DNA from: Brachionus koreanus
Taxonomy: Eukaryota; Rotifera; Eurotatoria; Ploima; Brachionidae
Assembly: GCA_016987375.1 (NCBI GenBank)
Contig: PJRA01000005.1
Span: forward strand, 3,702,259-3,751,558
DNA: 49,300 nt
Reading direction: 5' to 3'
A program made the position numbers and the translations under genes. The notes under the pieces are model-generated. The model ran no database searches. It was given only the letters and a program-made list of their open reading frames with translations, and was not told where the DNA came from. Shown one piece after another: positions 21,001 through 28,692 of this stretch; the first letter of the stretch is position 1; the number at the start of each line of letters is the position of its first letter.

Positions 21001-22549
21001 TTTTTATTTTTTCTAAATGAAATAAAAATATTTTCTTATCAACAGTCATTTGTTAAAAATAAGTTAAAAATTTGTTTGAATAAAAACTAAAAAAATAAAA
21101 ACTTACTTGTTTCTCATTTATTTCATCAAAATCACTATTTTTTTCATTATCTGATTCAATTGGTTTGTCAACATTTATTTCAGGGGAAAATCCAGTTATT
21201 AGTGGTACTGGCTGAACTATTTTTTCAAGACCATAGCTCAGCTCCAAAGCAATCAGCCAATATAAAAAAACGCAGAGCAAAGGCTGAAGAAATTGAGTGA
21301 GCTCAGTGTGCTGATCAAGATAAATATGTGAAGGATGCTCACATTGCCATTCAATCAATTTATTCAAACCAATTAGCCTTGCTAAAAAACTCTTTGATTC
21401 AATGAATTCCTCGAACAGGTCTAATTGGTATAAAAAAATGGTCAATGTATGCAGTGAAGTGTAAAACATAGAAAATATTTTCGTGTAAAATTGTGACTTT
21501 GTGCCCTTCAATTCGCCAGTTATTGACCACTTAGTAGCCAAAAATATAAAAGCAACCAGGTATGGAATAGTCAAAACGCATGGCCAAATTGACGCACACG
21601 AAAACAGTAGACACATAAACAAAATTTGATTTATATAAGATAAGAGAATTTTATAAAGGCGTTTTATTGTCTTTTGAGTACTGGCTTTGGGTATGCTCTG
21701 TTTATTTGACTCGACAGTTAGTCTACTGGTCGAAGGTGTTACATGCTCTTGTTCATTTACATTTTTTAGAGGACAAAAGTGATCAGTAAATGTAGTGTCT
21801 TTAGTTGACTGATTTGGATATTTGTATAAAAGATTGCGTTTGTGTTCTATAAGACAATTGGAATACTTTGTATTGATAAGATAGGTTATAAATGCGCCGA
21901 TCAAAAGAATCACATCTGGACTTAGGACCCTAAATATGTCGCCCATAAAGGCTTTGTCAAATTTGGCGTAACCGAATTCCTGGAATATTTCTTGTCGTAA
22001 AGAACAATTGGGCAATAAGTCCGACTTGGAAGAAAAAACAACTATTTGGAATATTAACTGGCCAGTTAAGCTGAGACAGCTAATCACTATTAGAGACAAA
22101 ATGTATTTTTTAAAACGATTAGACAACGTAGATTCGTTTATTGGATATAAAAATGGAAGATAAAACAACAAAAACAAGTGAATAAGCGATTGAAAATTAG
22201 GTCTCAGTGAAATGCCTAAAATTTTTAAATAAAATTTATTTATTTTTTTAATTTAGATAAATCTACACTTACTAATAAGTAGAATTATTGGAATAACTGC
22301 GATTAGGAAAAAAAAGCTAAGACGTTTGTACAAAGAGACGAACTTGAGGCTAGAAAATTGACTAGATGTTTGATTTTTGGCAACATCTTGTGTTGTTTCA
22401 TATTCGGATGGCGGTTGAATTGTGACACTCAGAGTAGTTTGATCTTGAATTAGACGAGCCTCTAAACTCGAGTCCAATGCCGAATCATTAGTTTTTACGA
22501 CTATAATGTCGTCCAAACGAGATGTGGGAGTTTCGCTAACCAAGTCCAT
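1..22549 (-). CDS. PIEZO: PIEZO-type mechanosensitive ion channel, spliced gene, 3' end beyond window
   Basis: PIEZO forms trimeric, force-gated cation channels in the plasma membrane. The minus-strand model has exons 22549-22273, 22215-21107, 15265-15161, 14933-14154, 12800-12006, 9499-9392, 9332-8446, 8394-8337, 8285-8029, 7973-7819, 6093-4959, 3077-2393, 1641-990 and 56-1 (partial). Every intron is GT-AG and the phase carries through all junctions, giving about 2,353 codons before the window ends. Family landmarks appear in order: N-terminal blade helices, the [18 protein letters not shown] block, the LVWD..C...LLLQRR block, [34 protein letters not shown], the PF-x2-E-x6-W anchor motif (about residues 2073-2084), the pore helix and most of the extracellular cap. 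The remaining C-terminal exons should lie left of base 1. The exon 4/5 junction (14154/12800) is the least certain. Vertebrate PIEZOs are about 2,500-2,750 aa, so the length fits. Confidence 0.95.
990..1641 (-). CDS. PIEZO: PIEZO exon 13: outer helix and extracellular cap
   Basis: 652 nt. [20 protein letters not shown] and [10 protein letters not shown] match the outer pore helix start (KYPQPKG...KYGMGG, IIWFPLLF in vertebrates). Then comes the cap: [27 protein letters not shown]. The ATG-like start of the longest open frame is irrelevant, because the exon is internal and begins after AG at 1643-1642. It ends with one base (G) at 990 before GTAAAT. Confidence 0.96.
1805..2213. repeat. Possible degraded inverted-repeat element
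   Basis: Near 1805 TGATACCAGTTAATGTCATT and near 2213 the complement of TGATTTCAGTTAGTATCATT suggest divergent terminal inverted repeats. Several TGATATCAGC-like words lie between. It is in the PIEZO intron between exons 13 and 12. Ends are approximate and no target duplication was recognised. Confidence 0.3.
2393..3077 (-). CDS. PIEZO: PIEZO exon 12: anchor region, [16 protein letters not shown] and PFxxE(x6)W
   Basis: 685 nt encoding the most conserved part of the family: [50 protein letters not shown] (the PF-x2-E-x6-W motif) and [15 protein letters not shown]. This region forms the anchor and leads into the outer helix. It ends ENV-like at GAGAAT before GTAATT, phase 0, joining KYPTPRG in exon 13. 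Confidence 0.97.
3794..4371 (+). mobile_element. Internally deleted Tc1/mariner-type element
   Basis: Flanking TA dinucleotides (3792-3793, 4372-4373) enclose a 578-bp element with imperfect inverted ends of about 28 bp that share TTAGTTACACAAAA. The plus strand holds the N-terminal helix-turn-helix part of a transposase ([20 protein letters not shown], then [16 protein letters not shown]). A jump follows straight to the C-terminal end: [10 protein letters not shown], and in another frame [18 protein letters not shown]...RRLKLCLK. The catalytic core between these is missing, so it is non-autonomous. It sits in the PIEZO intron between exons 12 and 11. Confidence 0.85.
4431..4656. mobile_element. 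Foldback MITE with 9-bp target duplication (family A, copy 1)
   Basis: A 226-bp inverted repeat begins GGCAAAGTAAAATTTTTGAT and ends with its near-complement ATCAAAAATTTTACTATGCC. It is flanked by the perfect direct repeat AAAACTGTG (4422-4430 and 4657-4665). A 9-bp duplication is typical of Mutator-like elements. No coding capacity. It sits in the same PIEZO intron as the mariner remnant. Confidence 0.8.
4959..6093 (-). CDS. PIEZO: PIEZO exon 11: VRSGDYYMF and clasp/beam-proximal helices
   Basis: 1,135 nt. It starts [12 protein letters not shown], a PIEZO hallmark. A long Lys/Glu-rich linker follows, then [55 protein letters not shown] and a very acidic tail ([21 protein letters not shown]). 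It ends with two bases of a Lys codon before GTATAA; exon 12 supplies the third base. Confidence 0.95.
6450..6560. repeat. Half copy of the foldback element at 15993
   Basis: GGGAATTGTGAATTTTTGAACAAAAAACAAAAATTT followed by a diverged continuation parallels the left arm of the element at 15993-16318 (GGGCATTGTGAACTTTGGAA start, same A-rich word). No right arm was found. Confidence 0.4.
6868..7135 (-). mobile_element. LINE (CR1/Rex-like) reverse transcriptase 3' remnant
   Basis: Minus-strand fragments read [18 protein letters not shown], then [10 protein letters not shown], then [20 protein letters not shown] in shifting frames. These match the C-terminal end of non-LTR reverse transcriptases. 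Frameshifts and stops make it dead. It is inside the PIEZO intron between exons 11 and 10. Confidence 0.75.
7819..9499 (-). CDS. PIEZO: PIEZO exons 6-10: central blade and coiled-coil region
   Basis: Exons are 9499-9392, 9332-8446, 8394-8337, 8285-8029 and 7973-7819, separated by introns of 59, 51, 51 and 55 nt. Content in order: YIGIEK (family WIGL.K); [11 protein letters not shown] and [13 protein letters not shown]; the [11 protein letters not shown] block; the short [18 protein letters not shown] exon; [20 protein letters not shown]; then a charged helix rich in Lys/Glu leading to HYE just before the VRSGDYYMF exon. Phases 0,2,0,2,1 agree at each junction. The exon 6/7 acceptor is AAAAAAAG, unusually purine-rich, but other AGs run into stops. 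Confidence 0.9.
9753..10237. mobile_element. Foldback element with 186-bp arms
   Basis: The left arm (9753-9938) and right arm (10052-10237) are near-perfect reverse complements of equal length around a 113-bp loop. The outer ends read TATACAGCACTGATTTGCTA and its complement. The arms are packed with ACGTAAA, TTACGT and AACGTTA words. CAG...CTG ends flanked by TATA resemble hAT-type or foldback MITEs, but no clean 8-bp target duplication was seen. The open frame at 10100-10306 is a by-product of the arm. Confidence 0.8.
10345..10527 (+). mobile_element. SWIM zinc-finger remnant of a MULE transposase
   Basis: The frame from about 10389 reads [20 protein letters not shown], a C-x-C...C-x-H pattern that defines SWIM zinc fingers, typical near the C-terminus of Mutator-like transposases. 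It ends at TAA (10525-10527 region). The sequence just upstream ([12 protein letters not shown]) is in frame but separated by a TAG. No DDE core was found nearby, so this is a fragment. Confidence 0.55.
11093..11325. mobile_element. Foldback MITE, family A, copy 2
   Basis: Termini AAGCAAAGTAAAATTTATGG and its complement ending TTTTACAATGCT match copy 1. Flanks share CATTTTCA (11085-11092 and 11326-11333), an 8-bp target duplication. Arms contain the same TGATCAAATTT-like and AAAATGCG-like words. It lies in the PIEZO intron between exons 6 and 5. Confidence 0.65.
11495..11671 (+). other. Unassigned 58-codon open frame in PIEZO intron
   Basis: ATG at 11495 opens a frame rich in hydrophobic and acidic residues ([20 protein letters not shown] at the start) ending TGA. 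Composition is more protein-like than the surrounding intron. It lies downstream of the SWIM fragment on the same strand and could be another transposon scrap. No family recognised. Confidence 0.2.
12006..12800 (-). CDS. PIEZO: PIEZO exon 5: blade helices with YLFQF..P..YF and LHVFK-like blocks
   Basis: 265 codons. [18 protein letters not shown] matches the conserved YTFQFQDFP.YW region. [12 protein letters not shown] matches the LHYFHRPFMQLT block and [11 protein letters not shown] the LHVFKLVAL block. The exon ends at NCT before a consensus GTAAGT (12005-12004). The acceptor AG at 12802-12801 follows a pyrimidine run and keeps phase 0; a shorter start at 12748 (after GAAG) is the main alternative. 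Confidence 0.87.
12807..14153. other. PIEZO intron between exons 5 and 4, nothing recognised
   Basis: About 1.35 kb of AT-rich sequence with long A and T runs. No protein-like frame, transposon end or RNA gene was recognised. Confidence 0.5.
14154..14933 (-). CDS. PIEZO: PIEZO exon 4: blade helices with [14 protein letters not shown] block
   Basis: 260 codons, phase 0 at both ends. A basic N-terminal part ([11 protein letters not shown]) is followed by the highly conserved PIEZO stretch [20 protein letters not shown] and [20 protein letters not shown], then further helices up to YFITTFQ before GTAATT. The acceptor TTTTTTTAAG at 14935-14934 is chosen because the same frame hits TAA just upstream. 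Readthrough past the donor ([10 protein letters not shown]) also resembles family sequence, so the 3' boundary, and with it the exon 5 start, may differ slightly. Confidence 0.88.
15161..15265 (-). CDS. PIEZO: PIEZO exon 3: short hydrophilic linker (35 codons)
   Basis: This is an open 105-nt stretch bounded by AG at 15267-15266 and GT at 15160-15159, phase 0 at both ends. It therefore fits between exon 2, which ends in phase 0, and exon 4, which starts in phase 0. It encodes a polar Asp/Ser/Lys-rich linker ([11 protein letters not shown] inside). Linker sequence here is not conserved between PIEZOs, so the support is splice signals and phase, not homology. Confidence 0.6.
15266..17702. other. 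PIEZO intron sequence upstream of GMPR, no gene seen
   Basis: AT-rich intronic DNA. Apart from the foldback element at 15993-16318, I see no exon, RNA gene or protein-like frame. Confidence 0.5.
15993..16318. mobile_element. Foldback MITE, about 326 bp
   Basis: Outer ends GGCATTGTGAACTTTGGAAC and the complement of GGCATTATGAATTTTGGAAC. The arms include ATGTATCAGCTGATACAAGG on one side and its complement on the other. It is flanked by T-runs on both sides, so target duplication cannot be judged. It is in the large PIEZO intron, about 1.4 kb upstream of GMPR. Confidence 0.7.
17703..17710 (+). promoter_or_regulatory. Candidate TATA box of GMPR
   Basis: TATAAAAA lies 57 bases before the GMPR start codon. 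In DNA this AT-rich such strings occur by chance, so position is the only support. Confidence 0.25.
17767..18876 (+). CDS. GMPR: GMP reductase, two exons, nested antisense in PIEZO intron
   Basis: GMP reductase converts GMP plus NADPH to IMP plus ammonia, in cytosolic purine salvage. Exon 1 (17767-17853) encodes [20 protein letters not shown], close to the vertebrate N-terminus. A 54-nt GT-AG intron (17854-17907) follows, and exon 2 (17908-18876) runs to TGA. The total is 351 aa; human enzymes are about 345-348. It has the IMPDH/GMPR TIM-barrel fold. Visible landmarks are [34 protein letters not shown], the catalytic loop GPGSVCTTR with Cys186 at the same number as in human [28 protein letters not shown] and LGGLRS. 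There is no CBS insertion, which separates it from IMP dehydrogenase. It looks intact. The only annotated neighbour is PIEZO, on the other strand, whose 5.8-kb intron contains it entirely. Confidence 0.97.
18894..18899 (+). terminator. Candidate polyadenylation signal of GMPR
   Basis: AATAAA begins 18 bases after the GMPR stop codon. A T-rich stretch follows. It is plausible for a compact 3' UTR, but AATAAA is frequent here. Confidence 0.4.
20585..20790. mobile_element. Degraded MITE, family A, copy 3
   Basis: The left end GGCAAAGTAAAATTATTGAT and the following TTTCATTTTTCAAATACGATCAAAA match the left arm of the copy at 4431. The right arm is eroded, so the end coordinate is approximate. It is in the large PIEZO intron. 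Confidence 0.5.
21107..22549 (-). CDS. PIEZO: PIEZO exons 1-2: N-terminus and first blade helices
   Basis: Exon 1 (22549-22273) starts at ATG in a tcatttaaacaATGG context and encodes about 70 hydrophilic, Ser/Thr-rich residues before the first hydrophobic segment; vertebrate PIEZO1 begins almost directly with a membrane helix, so this is an N-terminal extension. It ends at GTAAGT after one base of a Ser codon. A 57-nt intron follows. Exon 2 (22215-21107) completes the codon and carries leucine-rich membrane segments, the stretch aligning with the conserved R-x-APD region (here [10 protein letters not shown]), and an acidic linker ending in EINEKQ before GTAAGT. The frame is open throughout. 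Confidence 0.9.
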
Positions 22550-23089
22550 TGTTTAAATGAAAATTTTTCAAAGCATAATTCTAAAAATTTATCATAAATT
22601 TAGATAAAATAAATTTGCGAACAAAGTCACTTGTTATAATAAAATGAAAACTATGATTTTTTTTTTATTTAATTTTTTATTTATTGAAAGTTTTTAAATT
22701 AAAATGCAAATTTATCTTTATTTAGAAATTTTTCAAATTTAAATAAATTTCAACATTTTATCTAGCATTACATAAGAGATTTATAAACGAGTTTGTTTTA
22801 ATGTCTTTAAAAGTTGATTTAAATAAAATTTGTGACTGTTTTTTTTTTAATAATCAACCACATTCAATTAGAATCATTGTTTCCAAGCCAGAATTACAAT
22901 TTAAAAATTGGACATGTTTTTACAAAAATAAAATAAGCTAAAGCTAATAAAAAGTTGAATTATTCTTTGTTATTTTTCTTGTATATGATGCTTTAATTAT
23001 AATAGCAATCATTAACCTTTAAAAGGACCGACTAAATCCTAGAAAAATTTAAAATCATATATAGTGTTTTTAAAATTTGTATAAACAAA
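22550..23089. other. Upstream flank of PIEZO, nothing recognised
   Basis: AT-rich sequence upstream of the PIEZO start codon. It presumably holds the 5' UTR and promoter, but no specific element stands out. Confidence 0.4.
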
Positions 23090-23560
23090 ACAGTTAGCAA
23101 AAAAATTCGATTCATCGTCTTTAGTAAAGACTGATTGGAAATAATTATAAAAACTTTCTGCAATTTTGTCAGGATTGTTTATGACTTGATCATATTTACC
23201 TTTAAATCCCCTAATTACTGAACTGTATCTAGTCTTATTATTTATATACTTATAAATTATGATTTTGAGAGCCGAGCTAATTTTTTTCTTATGTTTTAAC
23301 GGCTAAATCAACTGCTGATGTAGCTTCTTTTTTAATTTTTGAACAAATAAATATTTTTCACTTACACAACCACTCGTTTTGTGAAAAGGCTGAAAATTTT
23401 TGTCTTAATTTTCTTTTAACTTCTAATTTCAACCATGAAACAGATCGTTTATTATTAATAAATTCTGCTGTAGCTATAAAACGATTACAGAGGTTAGAAT
23501 AATGTTCCACAAATATTTCATAAGCATCATTCACTTTCATATTATTGGGTTTCTAATACC
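23090..23560 (-). mobile_element. LINE remnant: linker between endonuclease and reverse transcriptase
   Basis: On the minus strand, FVEHYSNLCNRFIATAEFIN then VSWLKLEVKRKLRQKF, followed after breaks by KIAESFYNYFQSVFTKDDES. This order (Y...CN.FIP, W....K..I..K, then YF.SVFT) is characteristic of the region just before the reverse transcriptase domain in CR1/Rex-type LINEs. Stops and frame changes show decay. Confidence 0.65.
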
Positions 23561-24148
23561 AGTTAATGTTCAATAGTTCTTCAACTATTTTCAATGTTTG
23601 TAATAGTTTACCTCATCACCTCATTAATTGTGTATCAATCAGGCAATTTCAAAAAAAATATAAATAAATTGCTCAGAAAATAGTCGAATTTACTGCCATA
23701 GCTTCAAAGAAGCTAAAAGAGTCATAGCATTATTATACTACTACTTCTAGAAAATTGGAATAAATACTAATAAAAATAGATGAAAAAATAGATAAAATTT
23801 TTTTTCAGGATATTTAGTTCGCATCAACCAAAAATTGAATTTAAACCACTTTTAAAATATGATTCAAAATAATATTTTAATTTTTAAATTAAACATATCT
23901 GATATCTTCAAAAAGAAAAAAATAAAATTTCTTGATATTTTTTTTAAATAAAAAGACTATTTACATTATAATTTATTGAGCATTAGACAATTTTTTTTCT
24001 ACTAACTTTATTATTCAACTAACTAATTGTTTTTTTAAATTAAAAAAAATTAAAGTTCTAAAATTTCTAATTATTTCTATCAGGTTTTCTTTATCAATAT
24101 CAATATTTCGAAGTTAGATAATAATTTAGCTTTATTTAAAAAAAAATA

Positions 24149-24852
24149 TGTAGAGTAATGCATTTTGGAGAGTGAGAATGTATTACTAGAGGTTACTAGC
24201 TGCGAGAGAGATTTAGGAGTGAAGGTATCCTCTGATTTAAAGTGGACTGCGCAGGTAAAAAGTGTATGTGCAAAAGCTAATAAGATCCTTAGAATGCTTT
24301 AACGTTAGTAGAGCTAAGAACTTATGGGCAAATTATATACATCTATGGTAAGACCTCATCTAGAGTTTTCGGTGCAAGTGTGGAATCCAAGTAAAAAGAT
24401 GGATGTGAATGCATTAGAAAAAGTTCAGGAACGCGCCACAAAAATTTTTTTGACTATGGACTATGAAATGAGATTTTGAAGATAGGGCTAACAAAACTAA
24501 GTGAAAAAAGAGTGAGAAGAGATTTGATTGAAATGTATAAACTAGTAAATGAATTGCTGAGCTACGTAAAGTTCCTTTATCTGTATCAAAAGAGAAAGAG
24601 CCATTATTAAGAGGCGATAGTATGAGGATGCACAGAGAAAGTTTTCCTGCAAAATTGAGAGACGATTTTGCAAGTGCGGTGACTGCCCAACATGTTTTCT
24701 TTTTAAATAGATTTAGATGGAATAGGTTGCCTGATACTGTTATCAAATCCAAGTCCACGGAAGCTTTCAAGGTTGTGTTAGACAAATTCAATGGATATGG
24801 CTGCTTCAGCTCCATATTGCCTAGCAGTAATGGGCTCAGATATTCTTGTTAA
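24149..24852 (+). mobile_element. LINE (CR1-like) reverse transcriptase C-terminal remnant
   Basis: CRVMHFG, ERDLGVKVSSDLKWTAQVKS, CAKANKILRM and a broken VRPHLE..VQVWNPSKK part are followed by the longest intact piece, from about 24585: PLLRGDSMRMHRESFPAKL to NRFRWNRLPDTVIKS...AFK. It matches the usual end of a non-LTR reverse transcriptase ORF, ending at TAA near 24850. Several frameshifts lie before 24585. The segment is longer and better preserved than the other LINE pieces here. Confidence 0.8.
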
Positions 24853-26640
24853 AATGTCGCAGCAAGAACTATTAACTAAATAACTAATATTAATCTAAAA
24901 AATATTCTTTTTCTAAATTACAGGTACATTAGTTTTAATTTTACTTTAATTTCTAATTTTTCGAGTTACTTTAATACTTTTTAAAACTTTTAATTATTTT
25001 AAGCGTCATAAAAATGAAAAAATAAATTATTGATTTTCAATTTAATCAAAACCGGTAGATGAACATAAAAAATAAATAAATGATCAATTCAAAAAAATCA
25101 ACAAGTGCAAATTATTTTGGATCAAAACCTCAATAGCTTCTTTCTATTCAGACACAACTGTTTTTTATTAATTTAAGCCATATAGCCTTTATTTGCTAAA
25201 AAATGATTAGATCGATTCTTGTTTTGTAAACTGAACTGACTTAATTTATTTAACTACAAAAACGATTATTTTTAAAATTTTAGATATTGAAAAGCAGCCT
25301 TGTTCAAATAATTCAGCGTTTTTTAGCGACTTAGATCCAAAAAAAACTTAGATTAAATAAAAATTTCTACTGAAAATTCTTTATGGAAAAATTCAAGATC
25401 ATATTCTTTTTGTTTTATCATTTTGATGGACCATTTTATTTAAATAAAATAGCGATAAGCTTATTTTATGTTTTGAAATAAAGAAAGTGTTATGGCTAGA
25501 CAAATTTTACTACTAATTCATTTATGCTTAGTTTAAAACAATAAATTAAACTACTAAATTAAAAATAAATTTTTTGTTTGTTGTAAAAATGAACAACTTG
25601 GAAATAAAATTCTTAAGTCTATGAATTCATATGATCTGATTAAATTTGAAATTGTATCTAAAATTCACTCTTTATAGATGAAAAAAATTTTCAATGGACT
25701 CAATTTATTCTGTAAATGAATTTCAGAAAAAACTGAAAATGAATTTAAAAAAATCGATCAGTCTATCAAAGACACATCATTTTCAACTCATACTTGGTCA
25801 AAATCTCAAAAACACTCCCTGATTAGCATGAATATAATTGATAATTTACCTTTAAAGAAAAATTTTCTTCGTCTTGTGTTAACCGAAGTTCTTAAATACT
25901 AAACATATTTTTGTAGGATTTCATGCCGAAATAAACCCTTAAAGATAAGAAGTTCTTATTATTAATATAAAAAATTGAAAGTTAATTACTTTTATAAAAG
26001 ATCATTAGCTTCTAAAGTTTTTATCATTAATTACTCAAGATTTTCCTTTACTTATTTTATAAATATCCGATTAATTGCATTTGTAGTTTAGAACTCGTGA
26101 TCTAAAACTTGTTAAAATAGTCTACAAAAAGTTTTATTTTACTATATTTTTTAGGTGATTGATTACCTATCTAATGTATTTACAAATAGAATAAACTATC
26201 TAAAAATTAATATTGATTTTCTATAAAATGCAAAATTTTATTTGTGCTTCAATAAAGTAAATCTTAAGTAAATTTTATTTGAACCTAAAAAATTGTTAGG
26301 TAAAAGAAGTTAATTTATTAAATTATTCAATTTGAATTTTGACGAAAAAATGGCCAAGTAAAATTTTAGATCAATTTTCAATTTGTTCTTTTTTCTCAAA
26401 AATTTTACTTTTATTAATTTCACTACAAAAAAGATTGAAATGAATTTGTGCATTTTAATATACTGAGCAAAAAAAGGAAATTGAAATTTAATAGATAAAA
26501 ACATCTTTTTTTCAAAAATTTAAAATTAAAATTGATAATTTATATTAAAGAAGAAACATATCAGTATGATAAAGGAATAATTATGCTATTTAGATTGTTA
26601 AAAATTAGAATTATTTTTAAATGTGTTTGTTGAAATTTGT
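24853..26640. other. Intergenic AT-rich sequence, little recognised
   Basis: No supported gene. A weak match to the family A MITE left end occurs near 26352 (GGCCAAGTAAAATTTTAGAT), too eroded to call. Confidence 0.4.
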
Positions 26641-26649
26641 TTTTTGGTT

Positions 26650-27115
26650 TAAAACTTTAAAATACAAGCAAGCAAGACTTTTGGACTGAGTTATTAAAGT
26701 CCAAGTCCGGACTTATAATATTTTTTAATTTTCAAAAGTCAAATTTTGTTTTTTAATTATTGAAATTGACAATGCTATAAAAAATACTATCTGCTGGTTA
26801 ACACACTTTAATAAAACAGCCAGAAAATGAAGATATAAATAAGAAAAACATTTAACTCTGATTCTAGTTCCATAGGTATTGAGCAATATCCACCAAATTA
26901 AGTAATTAATAAAACTCGATTTAACAATTTATTAAGTGACAAGTCAAACTAGTTTTTTTTTCATTTGACTTTTTTATTTTAAACAATAGATTAATTAAAA
27001 TTTTTATTAATTAAAATTTAAATTTGTTTTGATATTTAAAGAATCAAAATTATAAATATTAGAGTCCGGACTTGGACTTGGCTTGAAAGTTGTGACTTGA
27101 ACAACTCTGCCTTTG
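26650..27115. repeat. Inverted-repeat element with AGTCCAAGTCCGGACT core
   Basis: AGTCCAAGTCCGGACT at 26699-26714 and its reverse complement at 27063-27078 are set in longer imperfect arms (AAGCAAGACTTTTGGACTGA outside). Non-coding and MITE-like; outer ends are approximate. Confidence 0.5.
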
Positions 27116-27469
27116 GGTATAAAATCTTAAAAATAAAAAAAAAACACAAAACCACTAGGCTGTTTTAAATTAATGAGACTGAAAGAGCCATTAAGATTGA
27201 GATTAGAGTGATAGGGTTTAATATATTGAAATCAGTTTCCTAAATTCCTCTATTCATCTATTAATTTTGGTCTGGCTCACAAATGTGTATCCATAATCCA
27301 CAATTTAACAAGACTTTTCACATCTCAGATTTCAAATTAACCTGGCTTTATCTGAGCAACTCATCACTTTAAATTAAATGAGAGTGGGACTACTATCTGA
27401 TATGAGAATAAGATGAAAAAGAATAATCACTAGGCACTTTGCCAATCACTTAGATCTGATTTTATCAAA

Positions 27470-27705
27470 CCTGTCTTTGAATGTATCGTTGAAGGGCAGT
27501 TATTATAGACTATTCTGTTAGTGAAGAAGTTTTACCTTGACTTTGACAAGCAGAATTGCTTGATTTTTGTATTTTTATGTAGTTTCTTCAATGATTGATC
27601 GCTGGTTGGAGCTTATTAATTTAATTTTTTTGAAGGCATGCTCTGTTTTGTAAAGTTGAATTGCGTCCTCTTATATCTTTCTTCTTTCAAACTTAGCTAT
27701 GCTGA
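27470..27705 (-). mobile_element. LINE reverse transcriptase C-terminal remnant, heavily decayed
   Basis: Minus-strand fragments KFERRKI.EDAIQLYKTEHA and NFFTNRIVYNN follow the pattern RR.RGDLIQ.FK and FF.NR.V..WN of CR1-type LINE ends, with frame breaks between them. It is just outside the MULE element. Confidence 0.5.
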
Positions 27706-27975
27706 AGTCGACAGTTTAATATCAAGCAAAATATGATGAAGAAATTTTTAATTTGAAATAAAATGAAAAAAAGAGTCAGAATTAGATCAATGCAATTGAA
27801 ATGACAATAAAGATAGGCGAAAGCATCTCAGTCAGAGCACAACTTTACTAGCTTAATCGTAAATTGGGAATCAATAGAAAGATTGACTATTGAACACACT
27901 AATCAAGCAAAAAAATATTAAAAATTATTTTAAAAATTAAATATAAATTAGCTTTTAAATTTAATAGCTTTATTT

Positions 27976-28410
27976 GGGTCCTACTAAAACACTGACCCCC
28001 AATTTTTGAAAATTTTCTGACGCCCACTTTTTTTAAAAAGTAATAATATTCTCAAAAGCTATAATATACCATTTTGTTAGGAATTTTGTCTATTTTTTGA
28101 AAATTAAATTAAATTTTTTTAAAGATTTTTATTTTTTGCGGAAATTGAATATTTTTAATTTTATAAAAACCTGACCCACTACTGACCCCCCATTTTATTA
28201 CGACTGACCCCAAACTGACCCCCATCTTTCTTGAAGAGAATTTGACGAGCTTTCTGAAAATGTGTTTAGTTTTTATCCAGAATGTATAGTTTTTGAGAAT
28301 TTTAAATAAATTCACAATGATTGAGAAAATTAAATTTTAATCATATAATATTTGAAATTAAAAATAAATAAAATAGAGTCTGTGTCTTTAATATTAAATT
28401 AGATAATAAT
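27976..28410 (+). repeat. Left terminal inverted repeat of the MULE
   Basis: 435 bp, the same length as the right copy, with one mismatch noticed (28022) and none elsewhere that I could see by eye. Within it, CTGACCC-type words recur at 27992, 28017 (CTGACGCCC), 28171, 28182, 28204 and 28215, a candidate array of transposase binding sites. The 68-codon frame at 28109-28315 appears identically in the other repeat and is treated as non-coding. Confidence 0.92.
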
Positions 28411-28692
28411 ATGATATTTTTGATATTTCAAAAAAAAACTAAAAGAAACTTAATCTATTTATGCTATTTTTTTATTTTTTCAAATAAAGGAATAGAAAAT
28501 TTTTTAAATTTTTCAAAATAAAAAAATGATAAAAACTGTTAAAAACTCTTGTCCCAATGATTCTGAAATTAGAAAATACTTTGAAAAACCTTATTTGACA
28601 TTTATCAGCCAAGGGAATTCTTCAAAAAACTCCAAAGTACTAAATATCTTTTAGTTTTTTTTTTTTTTATATTTGTGTATTTTTAGAACAGA

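Larger units (their letters stand above)
18877..21106. other. Non-coding part of large PIEZO intron with a GC-richer block
   Basis: Mostly AT-rich sequence without supported exons. The exception is about 19622-19830, visibly richer in G and C than its surroundings and open on the plus strand for 65 codons from 19629. I do not recognise a protein, RNA or repeat in it. The MITE copy at 20585 lies further on. Confidence 0.4.

Noticed and set aside
24414..24815. 133-codon minus-strand frame
   Set aside because: Antisense of the plus-strand LINE remnant.
28109..28315. 68-codon frame, identical to one at 32449-32655 on the other strand
   Set aside because: Both lie wholly inside the MULE terminal inverted repeats. 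Identity is explained by the repeat, and no splice or start context supports coding.
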